In this document: positions 1 to 4,991 of the stretch, piece after piece
How the letters are laid out: each line of letters begins with the position of its first letter
Numbering within the stretch: the first letter of the stretch is position 1
From: Acidobacteriota bacterium
GTDB taxonomy: Bacteria > Acidobacteriota > Vicinamibacteria > Vicinamibacterales > UBA8438
Assembly: GCA_011523485.1 (NCBI GenBank)
Contig: WTGR01000083.1
Coordinates: 1-6,059, forward strand
Direction: 5' to 3'
Length of the DNA: 6,059 nt
The notes under the pieces: model-generated
Told to the model about the DNA's origin: nothing
What the model saw: only the letters and a program-made list of their open reading frames with translations
Databases searched by the model: none
Translations under genes and position numbers: made by a program

Positions 1-574
1 CGAACTGGCCGTGACGGTTGCGGTAGCGGGCCGGCGGCTCCAGGTGCCCGCCGGCGGACTCGACGACGAGCATCCGCTGGTCGCTCCCGCTATCCGGGAG
101 GATGCGCCAGAGGACGCCGGTGGGGATGACCAGGTAGTCGTGCGGGCGGTAGCGCAGCGATCCGAACTGGCTGTCCAGGACCCCCTCGCCGTCGTGAACG
201 AAGATCAGCTCGTCGCCGTGCGCATAGCGGTACCAGTAGTCCATCGGCTCCACCGGTCGCACGACCGAGACGCGCAGGTCCGCGTTGGCCAGCAGCGGCA
301 CCCGGCCCCCGACGGCGTCGCCGGACGGCCCGACGCCCGCCGTCCGTATCAACCGGTGCCGCAGCGCGCCCTGTGGCTGGTAGCGCAGCTCGTGCCGGTC
401 GGAGGAGAGGACGCCTTCGATCTCGGTCGGCGGCCGGACGTGATAGAGGAGCGACTGGATGCCGGCGAAGCCATGGATGCCCATCACCTCCTCGTGGTAC
501 AGGGAGCCGTCGGGTTGCCGGAACTGCGTGTGGCGCTTGTGCGGCACCTCGCCGCGCCGGACGTAGTAGCTCAT
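1..574 (-). CDS. hmgA: Homogentisate 1,2-dioxygenase, N-terminal part (cut by window edge)
   Basis: I translated the minus strand from the ATG at 574-572; it stays open for 191 codons and runs off the left edge. HmgA is the cytoplasmic Fe(II) enzyme that opens the ring of homogentisate to give maleylacetoacetate. Visible family signatures are 'PHKRHTQFR' (residues 11-19), 'DGSLYHEE' (22-29), 'GFAGIQSLLYH' (35-45), the cupin strand stretch 'RYAHGDELIFVHDGEG' (116-131), 'HDYLVIPTG' (145-153) and 'RYRNRHGQF' at the edge. This resembles the shorter bacterial form, about 380-390 residues, so roughly half is present. The iron ligands (two His, one Glu) lie in the C-terminal half outside the window and cannot be checked. 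The start is well fixed: the ATG overlaps the hppD stop as ATGA and a GGAGG lies 10 nt upstream. It is the last visible gene of the aminotransferase-hppD-hmgA operon. The family call is firm; whether the full gene is intact is unknown. Confidence 0.93.
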   Translation of the reverse strand, partial: MSYYVRRGEVPHKRHTQFRQPDGSLYHEEVMGIHGFAGIQSLLYHVRPPTEIEGVLSSDRHELRYQPQGALRHRLIRTAGVGPSGDAVGGRVPLLANADLRVSVVRPVEPMDYWYRYAHGDELIFVHDGEGVLDSQFGSLRYRPHDYLVIPTGVLWRILPDSGSDQRMLVVESAGGHLEPPARYRNRHGQF

Positions 575-1683
575 GACGCCGCTGCCTCCACGAGGTTGCC
601 GCGGCGCGCCTGCTCGCGCTCGATCGCTTCGAAGAGCGACTGGAAGTTCCCCTGGCCGAAGCCCCTGGATCCGCGGCGCTCGATCACCTCGAAGAACACC
701 GTCGGCCGGTCCTGGACGGGCTCGGTGAAGATCTGCAGCAGGTAGCCGTCCTCGTCGCGGTCGGCCAGGATGCCGAGGCCGGCGAGCACGCCGGCATACG
801 GGCCGATCGCCGGGACGCGCGCCGGCAGGTCGTCGTAGTACGCGGCGGGCACGGAGAGAAACGTCATGCCCCGCGCCCGCATGCGCGAGACGGTCTCCAC
901 GATGTCGTCGGTGGCGAAAGCGATGTGCTGGACGCCCGGTCCGCCGAAGTAGTCGAGGTACTCCGCGATCTGGGACTGGCGGCGACCGGTCGCCGGCTCG
1001 TTGATGGGGAACTTGATGCGGCCGGTACCGTCCTGCATGACCTTCGACATCAGCGCCGAGTACTCGGTGGAGATCGCTTCGTCGTCGAAGTGCAGCAGCT
1101 CGGAAAACCCCATGGTTTCCGTGAAGAACTGCACCCAACGGTCCATCTGGCCCCGCTCGACGTTGGCCACGACGTGGTCGATGGCGGTGAGTCCCGCGTC
1201 CGCGCCGGTCGGCTCGGGACCCGTGCGCGGCTCGAACCCCGGGGCGAACACCCCGTCGTAGCCGTGCCGCTCCACGAAGCGGATCACGGTGTCGCCGTAG
1301 GCGTGGATCGCCGCGGACCGGAAAAGACCCTGCCCGTCGCGTTCCTCGGCCGGCTCGGCGGCGCCGACGGCGCCGTGCCGCTGCGCTTCGGCAAAGGCGT
1401 GCGCCGCGTCGGGTACTTCGAGGGCGACCACCGCCACGCCGTCGCCGTGCGCGTGCGCGAAGCGGGCTGCCGCGTTGCCGGGGGCGAGGCCGCTCGTGAG
1501 CACGAATCGAATCGTGTCGCATTCGAGGACGTACGACGTCGTCTCGCGGCACCCGGTTTCGAGGCCCCGGTAGGCCGTGACGTGGAAGCCGAAAGCGTGC
1601 TGGTAGAACGCGGCCGCCTGCCGCGCGTTGCCGACGTGGAACTCGATGTGGTCGATGCGCCGGATGGGGAAACGATCAGCCAT
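571..1683 (-). CDS. hppD: 4-hydroxyphenylpyruvate dioxygenase
   Basis: This 370-residue cytoplasmic Fe(II) enzyme oxidatively decarboxylates 4-hydroxyphenylpyruvate and shifts its side chain to give homogentisate. It has two vicinal-oxygen-chelate halves: the N-terminal one starts at 'RRIDHIEFHVGNA' (8-20), the catalytic one at 'AIDHVVANVERGQMD' (167-181). The expected iron ligands are all present: His170 (IDHVV), His253 (VQHIAF) and Glu332 (FFEVIERRG). Their spacing of 83 and 79 residues is the same as I recall for the Streptomyces avermitilis enzyme. Other family blocks are 'IKFPINEPA' (223-231), 'DGYLLQIFTEP' (312-322) and the C-terminal lid 'GFGQGNF' (341-347). The length is typical. The ATG at 1683 has GGAGA 7 nt upstream and overlaps the end of the aminotransferase gene by 8 bp; its TGA overlaps the hmgA ATG. 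The gene looks intact and functional. Confidence 0.97.
   Translation of the reverse strand: MADRFPIRRIDHIEFHVGNARQAAAFYQHAFGFHVTAYRGLETGCRETTSYVLECDTIRFVLTSGLAPGNAAARFAHAHGDGVAVVALEVPDAAHAFAEAQRHGAVGAAEPAEERDGQGLFRSAAIHAYGDTVIRFVERHGYDGVFAPGFEPRTGPEPTGADAGLTAIDHVVANVERGQMDRWVQFFTETMGFSELLHFDDEAISTEYSALMSKVMQDGTGRIKFPINEPATGRRQSQIAEYLDYFGGPGVQHIAFATDDIVETVSRMRARGMTFLSVPAAYYDDLPARVPAIGPYAGVLAGLGILADRDEDGYLLQIFTEPVQDRPTVFFEVIERRGSRGFGQGNFQSLFEAIEREQARRGNLVEAAAS
585..589 (-). promoter_or_regulatory. Ribosome binding site of hmgA
   Basis: On the minus strand this reads GGAGG, ending 10 nt before the hmgA ATG (574-572). It lies inside the last codons of hppD. Together with the ATGA stop/start overlap it supports this start and suggests that hmgA translation is coupled to hppD. 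Confidence 0.7.
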
Positions 1684-2890
1684 GAGCCAGTCTCCGTTCG
1701 AGCAGTCGTCCGAGGCGCGCGACGGCGGTCCGGATCTCGTCCGGGGCGCAGCTTGCGAAGCTCAGCCGCAGGTGGTTCGTCGGCGCCGGTGCGTTCGCCG
1801 CGAACGCGGACCCCGGGATGACGGCCACACGGGCCTCGGCGAGCGCCTCCTCGCACAGGCGGTCCCCGTCGATTCGCCGGGGCAGCTCCACCCACGCGAA
1901 GAACCCGCCGGGAGGACGGGTCCACCGGACGCTTGCGGGGAAGTGGTCGCCGAGCGCCGCCAGCAACGCGCCCCGCCGGCGCCGGTAGCCGGCGCGGATG
2001 CGCTCGAGGTGGCCCGCGAATCCCTCCCGCAGCAGGCGGGCCACGGCGCGTTGGGTGAGCGCGGAGCACTCCAGGTCGGCGGCCTCCTTCAGAACGCCGG
2101 CCGCGGCGACGAGGCGCGGCGGCAGCACCAGCCAGCCCAGACGCAGCGCCGGCGCGATGACCTTCGAGAAGGTCCCGACGTAGATCACCCACTCGGCGTC
2201 CAGCGCGCGCACGGCGGGCAGCGGACCCCGGTCGTAGTGCAGGAGCCCGTAGGAATCGTCCTCGACGATCGGGACGCCGAACCGCCGTGCAAGCGCCACG
2301 AGTCGCGCGCGTTGCTCGCGGCCGAGACGAACCCCGCAGGGATTGTGGGTGTCGGCAATCGTGTAGACGAACGCCGGCCGCGCCCCCCCGGCCAGCAGCG
2401 TCCGGGCCCGATCGACGTCCATGCCGGTGTCGAGATCGGTGGGAACCGTCAGGATGGCGGGCCGGTACGGCAGGACCGCCTGTCGCAGGCCCGTGTACAC
2501 GTGCTCTTCCATCAACACCTGGCCGCCCGGCGCCAGCAGCAACTGCGCGGCGAGGCTCAGCGCCTGCTGGGCCCCGGAGGTCAGCAGCACCTGCCGGGGT
2601 TCGCAACCGACGCCCCGCTCGCGCATCAGCTCGACGATGCGCTCCCGGAGCGGTTCGTACGGCTGGCCGTACTGCAGGGCGCCGTCGTCGCCGGCCAGGA
2701 CCTTCCCCAACGCCGCGGCGTAGGCGGCGCGGGGGATCAACTCGGGAGCGGGGAGCCCCCCCGCGAGCGACAGCAGCCCGGGTCGCGGCGGAAGCAGCGC
2801 CAGCTCCCGCAGGCGGGAGCGGGTCCATCCGGATCGGGTCGCGGCGGCATCCGTGGCGCGTTCCGGGCGAGCCAGCGTGGTCGTGACCAT
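1676..2890 (-). CDS. PLP-dependent class I aminotransferase, probable tyrosine/aromatic aminotransferase
   Basis: This fold-type I aminotransferase (404 residues from the chosen start) resembles the LysN / Aro8-like branch. Landmarks, numbered from the ATG at 2890: 'SLAGGLPAPELIP' (41-53), 'LQYGQPYEPLRERI' (72-85), the PLP phosphate-binding 'TSGAQQAL' (104-111), Asn183 in 'THNPCG', 'VEDDSYG' (209-215, Asp and Tyr contacting the cofactor ring), the Schiff-base lysine Lys243 in 'VGTFSKVIAPALRLGW', and Arg375 in 'HLRLSFA', which binds the substrate carboxylate. The usual NPTG is NPCG here. No MocR-type DNA-binding domain is present. As first gene of an operon with hppD and hmgA it most likely makes 4-hydroxyphenylpyruvate from tyrosine; that substrate is inferred from context, and 2-aminoadipate or broad aromatic activity is also possible. 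An upstream ATG at 2944 would add 18 residues (MITIIRYFIG...) encoded by the AT-rich control region. I reject it because composition changes sharply at 2890, although no clear Shine-Dalgarno is visible for either start. Confidence 0.88.
   Translation of the reverse strand: MVTTTLARPERATDAAATRSGWTRSRLRELALLPPRPGLLSLAGGLPAPELIPRAAYAAALGKVLAGDDGALQYGQPYEPLRERIVELMRERGVGCEPRQVLLTSGAQQALSLAAQLLLAPGGQVLMEEHVYTGLRQAVLPYRPAILTVPTDLDTGMDVDRARTLLAGGARPAFVYTIADTHNPCGVRLGREQRARLVALARRFGVPIVEDDSYGLLHYDRGPLPAVRALDAEWVIYVGTFSKVIAPALRLGWLVLPPRLVAAAGVLKEAADLECSALTQRAVARLLREGFAGHLERIRAGYRRRRGALLAALGDHFPASVRWTRPPGGFFAWVELPRRIDGDRLCEEALAEARVAVIPGSAFAANAPAPTNHLRLSFASCAPDEIRTAVARLGRLLERRLAHG
1691..1695 (-). promoter_or_regulatory. 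Ribosome binding site of hppD
   Basis: The minus strand reads GGAGA here, 7 nt before the hppD ATG (1683-1681). It lies within the last codons of the upstream aminotransferase gene and supports the chosen hppD start. Confidence 0.65.
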
Positions 2891-2943
2891 GTGCTTACGA
2901 TAGTAACACTTCATGCCGATGAAATAACGAATAATGGTTATCA

Positions 2944-2959
2944 AATCGACTAGTTGATT
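2944..2959. promoter_or_regulatory. Candidate operator: 16-bp near-perfect palindrome
   Basis: The sequence AATCGACTAGTTGATT is self-complementary in 7 of 8 pairs; only the pair 2948/2955 (g/t) fails. One further pair matches outside it (2942 with 2961). It is centred at 2951.5, near the middle of the divergent spacer and 7 bp upstream of the rightward -35 box. Size and symmetry suit a dimeric regulator such as the adjacent Lrp/AsnC protein, but binding is inferred only from position. Confidence 0.5.
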
Positions 2960-2965
2960 GGTTTA

Positions 2966-2994
2966 TTAACATAAATGCACAAGTAAGCTACAAT
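2966..2994 (+). promoter_or_regulatory. Sigma70-like promoter for the lrp-type gene and fahA
   Basis: A -35 box TTAACA (2966-2971, 5 of 6 to TTGACA) and a -10 box TACAAT (2989-2994, 5 of 6 to TATAAT) are separated by an ideal 17 bp. Transcription would start near 3001. The -10 box directly abuts the ATG at 2995, so if the promoter is used, that ATG is not in the transcript. Confidence 0.55.
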
Positions 2995-3576
2995 ATGACC
3001 GAAATGGATGAATCGACAACCGGCGGCGCCGAATCGGTGAGGAAGCAGCGCGCGGCGCGGACGCGTAGCGGCGAATGGCCGCCGCGGCTCGACGAGTTGG
3101 ATCGCCGGCTGCTCGGGCTGCTGCAGCAGGACGGGCGGGCGACGAGCGTGGAGCTGGCCCGGCGGCTCGGCCTGTCGCCCCCCGGTCTTCAGCGGCGGTT
3201 GCGGCGGTTGGAGGCGACGGGCGTCATTCGCGGCTATACGACGCTCGTCAACCGCGAGGCGGTCGGCCTGGACCTGCTGTGCTTCGTCGAGGTCAAGCTG
3301 GCGCACCATCGCCCGGACTGCGTGGCGCGCTTTCGCGACGAGGTGCAGGCGATTCCCGAGGTCCTCGAGTGTCACTACCTGACGGGGGAGTCCGACTACC
3401 TCATCAAGATCGTGGTGCCCAACCACAAGGCGCTCGAGACCGTGCTCTTCGAGGGCCTGATGCGCATCGACGGCGTCGACCGCATTCACACGAGCATCGT
3501 GGTCAACGAGGTGAAGCTGTCGACCGTCCTGCCGCTCGGGGCGTCCCGCTCGCGGGCGGGCGGAGGCGGGCGGTGA
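2995..3576 (+). CDS. Lrp/AsnC-family transcriptional regulator
   Basis: This 193-residue protein has an Lrp-type winged helix (residues 32-80, 'LDELDRRLLGLLQQDGR' through 'GVIRGY') and a C-terminal RAM/AsnC ligand-sensing domain (about 92-178) with the 'TGESDYLIKI' turn (130-139) that in this family lines the amino-acid effector pocket. Such proteins are dimers or octamers that respond to amino acids. The family is usually 150-165 residues; the excess is a polar N-terminal tail (1-31) and a Gly/Arg/Ser tail (183-193). The start is uncertain: 2995 gives the longest frame but abuts a -10 box; in-frame ATG 3004 and GTG 3037 are alternatives, none with a clear Shine-Dalgarno. Its stop overlaps the fahA GTG. 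Lying divergent to the tyrosine operon and joined to fahA, it is probably the local, perhaps tyrosine-responsive, regulator; whether it activates or represses cannot be told. Confidence 0.92.
   Translation: MTEMDESTTGGAESVRKQRAARTRSGEWPPRLDELDRRLLGLLQQDGRATSVELARRLGLSPPGLQRRLRRLEATGVIRGYTTLVNREAVGLDLLCFVEVKLAHHRPDCVARFRDEVQAIPEVLECHYLTGESDYLIKIVVPNHKALETVLFEGLMRIDGVDRIHTSIVVNEVKLSTVLPLGASRSRAGGGGR
3562..3566 (+). promoter_or_regulatory. Ribosome binding site of fahA inside the regulator gene
   Basis: GGAGG lies 6 nt before the GTG at 3573, a near-ideal spacing. It falls in the codons of the Gly-rich tail of the Lrp-type protein. It decides the GTG as the fahA start, since the same frame stays open far upstream only as a shadow of the regulator gene. 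Confidence 0.75.
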
Positions 3577-4892
3577 GCGGCGCACCGGCGGCCCACCCGA
3601 TCGACGAGACGCACGATCCCGCTCTGCGGAGCTGGGTTCCCGGCGCCGACGACCCCGCCGGCGACTTCCCGATCCAGAACCTCCCGTTGGGTGTCTTCCA
3701 TCGACGCGGGCGTCCCGGAGCGCCGCGTCTCGGCGTCGCCATCGGCGATCGGGTGCTGGACCTGCGGCGCTGCCGCGAGCTCCGCCTCCTCGACGGAGCG
3801 CCGGGCGTCGCCGGCGAGGCGACCGCGCTCAACCCCCTCCTCGCCCTGGGGCCCGAGGCGCTGCGGAGCCTGCGGCGCGCGGTCAGCCGCATCCTGCGGG
3901 CCGACGGATTCCGCGCGGCGCCGGGCGCCCTCGTCCCGTTGTCCGAGGCCGAGCTGCTGCTGCCGGTCGACGTCGGCGACTACACGGACTTCTATGCCTC
4001 GATCGTCCATGCGAGGAACGTCGGCCGGCTGTTTCGTCCCGACGATCCGCTGCCGCGCAACTACCGGCATCTGCCGCTGGCCTATCACGGCCGCAGCTCG
4101 TCGCTGGTGGTCAGCGGGACGCCGGTGACGCGGCCGTCGGGCCAGATTCTGCCGGGTGGTGAACGGCCGTCGTTCGAGCCGACGCGGCGGCTGGACTACG
4201 AAGTGGAGCTGGGGGCCTACGTGGGCGCCGGCAGTCCGCCCGGCCGCCCGATCCCGATCGACGATGCCGAGCGCTACTTGGCCGGGCTCAGCCTCGTGAA
4301 CGATTGGTCGGCCCGCGACCTGCAGGCCTGGGAAGCGCAGCCGTTGGGACCGTTCCTGTCGAAGAGCTTCGCGACGAGCGTCTCGCCCTGGGTGGTGACG
4401 CTGGACGCCCTCGCCCCGTACCGGTGCCGGGCTGCCCGTCCGTCCGCCGATACGCTGCCCCACCTGGCGTCCGCCGGGAACGACGCCCGCGGCGGCATCG
4501 ATGTGACGGTGGAGGCCTGGTTGCGCAGCGCCGAGATGCGCCGCCGGGATTTCGAGCCGGTGCGGGTGAGCCGTGCCGGGTTTCGGGACATGTACTGGAC
4601 CCTTGCACAGATGCTCGCCCACCACGCGAGCAACGGGTGCCGGCTGCGCACCGGCGACCTGCTCGCGAGCGGCACGATCTCGAGTCCGGGGGACGGTGCG
4701 GCGGGTTGCCTGCTGGAACGGGCCGCGACCGGTTCGGGGCCGCTGACCCTGCCGACCGGCGAGCGGCGCGAGTTTCTGGCGGACGGCGACGAGGTCACTC
4801 TGCGCGCATATTGCGCCCGGGACGGTTACGCCCGTGTCGGTTTCGGGACCTGCTCGGCCAGGGTGGTGCAGGGCCTCGGCCGGCGTCGGTGA
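3573..4892 (+). CDS. fahA: Fumarylacetoacetase (fumarylacetoacetate hydrolase)
   Basis: This 439-residue enzyme hydrolyses fumarylacetoacetate to fumarate and acetoacetate, the last step of tyrosine breakdown, in the cytoplasm. It matches the long, mammalian-type FAH along its length: the N-terminal domain opens with 'DFPIQNLPLGVF' (31-42), and the catalytic domain has Asp139 and His146 ('DYTDFYASIVHARNVG'), Glu210 and Glu212 ('LDYEVELGAYVG'), Asp244 ('NDWSARD'), Lys264 ('FLSKSFATSVSPWVV') and Thr368 ('LLASGTIS'). The metal-ligand and catalytic spacings (Asp to His 7, Glu to Asp 32, Asp to Lys 20) agree with mouse FAH as I recall it (D126, H133, E199, E201, D233, K253). The C-terminus 'FLADGDEVTL...GFGTCSARVV' is typical. 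The start is GTG, overlapping the regulator stop as GTGA, with GGAGG 6 nt upstream. It is probably co-transcribed and translationally coupled with the Lrp-type gene. It appears intact. Confidence 0.96.
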   Translation: MSGAPAAHPIDETHDPALRSWVPGADDPAGDFPIQNLPLGVFHRRGRPGAPRLGVAIGDRVLDLRRCRELRLLDGAPGVAGEATALNPLLALGPEALRSLRRAVSRILRADGFRAAPGALVPLSEAELLLPVDVGDYTDFYASIVHARNVGRLFRPDDPLPRNYRHLPLAYHGRSSSLVVSGTPVTRPSGQILPGGERPSFEPTRRLDYEVELGAYVGAGSPPGRPIPIDDAERYLAGLSLVNDWSARDLQAWEAQPLGPFLSKSFATSVSPWVVTLDALAPYRCRAARPSADTLPHLASAGNDARGGIDVTVEAWLRSAEMRRRDFEPVRVSRAGFRDMYWTLAQMLAHHASNGCRLRTGDLLASGTISSPGDGAAGCLLERAATGSGPLTLPTGERREFLADGDEVTLRAYCARDGYARVGFGTCSARVVQGLGRRR

Positions 4893-4898
4893 CGCTGT

Positions 4899-4922
4899 CT
4901 GCCGGCCGCGTGGCGCCGGCAG
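4899..4922. terminator. GC-rich hairpin just after fahA, possible terminator
   Basis: CTGCCGGC (4899-4906) pairs perfectly with GCCGGCAG (4915-4922) around an 8-nt loop, beginning 7 nt after the fahA stop. There is no T-tract on either side, so a classic intrinsic terminator is not proven; it may still end or protect the fahA transcript. It lies in a convergent gap and could act on both strands. Confidence 0.45.
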
Positions 4923-4956
4923 CGGATCGATTCGCACCGCCCGGAGCGGCGGCGCT

Positions 4957-4983
4957 GCGGGGCCCCCGGGCCGGGAGCCCCGC
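4957..4983. terminator. Second GC-rich hairpin in the convergent gap
   Basis: GCGGGGC (4957-4963) pairs with GCCCCGC (4977-4983) across a 13-nt GC-rich loop, 8 bp downstream of the stop of the leftward gene ending at 4992. No T-tract is present. By position it would serve as a terminator for that gene, but in such GC-rich DNA a chance 7-bp stem is quite possible. Confidence 0.35.
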
Positions 4984-4991
4984 CGACGCGG

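Larger units (their letters stand above)
2891..2994. promoter_or_regulatory. AT-rich divergent control region between the two operons
   Basis: These 104 bases separate the divergent aminotransferase and regulator starts and are only about 33% GC (34 of 104), against clearly GC-rich genes on both sides. The region contains a 16-bp near-palindrome, a sigma70-like promoter facing right, and a copy of GTAAGC close upstream of each start, oriented toward its own gene (2898-2893 on minus, 2983-2988 on plus). A weak -10-like TACTAT (2905-2900, minus) lies 9 nt before the aminotransferase ATG, with no convincing -35 box. A short ATAA-TGG-TTAT inverted repeat sits at 2931-2941. Lrp/AsnC regulators commonly bind such AT-rich spacers next to their own gene, so this is the likely binding region; that is inference. 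Confidence 0.75.

Noticed and set aside
11..745. Plus-strand frame of 244 codons at the left end
   Set aside because: It lies opposite hmgA and the end of hppD, both clear by family motifs; the product has no recognisable pattern.
1284..2828. Minus-strand frame of 514 codons overlapping hppD and the aminotransferase in another frame
   Set aside because: The translation is Arg/Ala/Gly-rich and runs across two real genes on the same strand; no recognisable motif.
2891..2944. N-terminal extension of the aminotransferase from ATG 2944
   Set aside because: It would be coded by the AT-rich control region, overlap the operator-like palindrome edge, and add 18 residues without family similarity; ATG 2890 is preferred.
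1628..2953. Long plus-strand frame (441 codons) opposite the aminotransferase gene
   Set aside because: It is a high-GC antisense shadow: the product is low-complexity, rich in Arg, Gly, Gln and Pro with no domain, while the opposite strand encodes a complete aminotransferase.
3075..3572. 166-codon upstream extension in frame with fahA, suggesting a fusion protein
   Set aside because: The extension is an alternate frame of the Lrp-type gene with no family resemblance. FAH homology begins right after the GTG at 3573, which has a good Shine-Dalgarno.
3486..4937. Minus-strand frame of 483 codons opposite fahA
   Set aside because: Shadow of fahA; no coherent domain, and composition follows from the GC-rich complementary codons.
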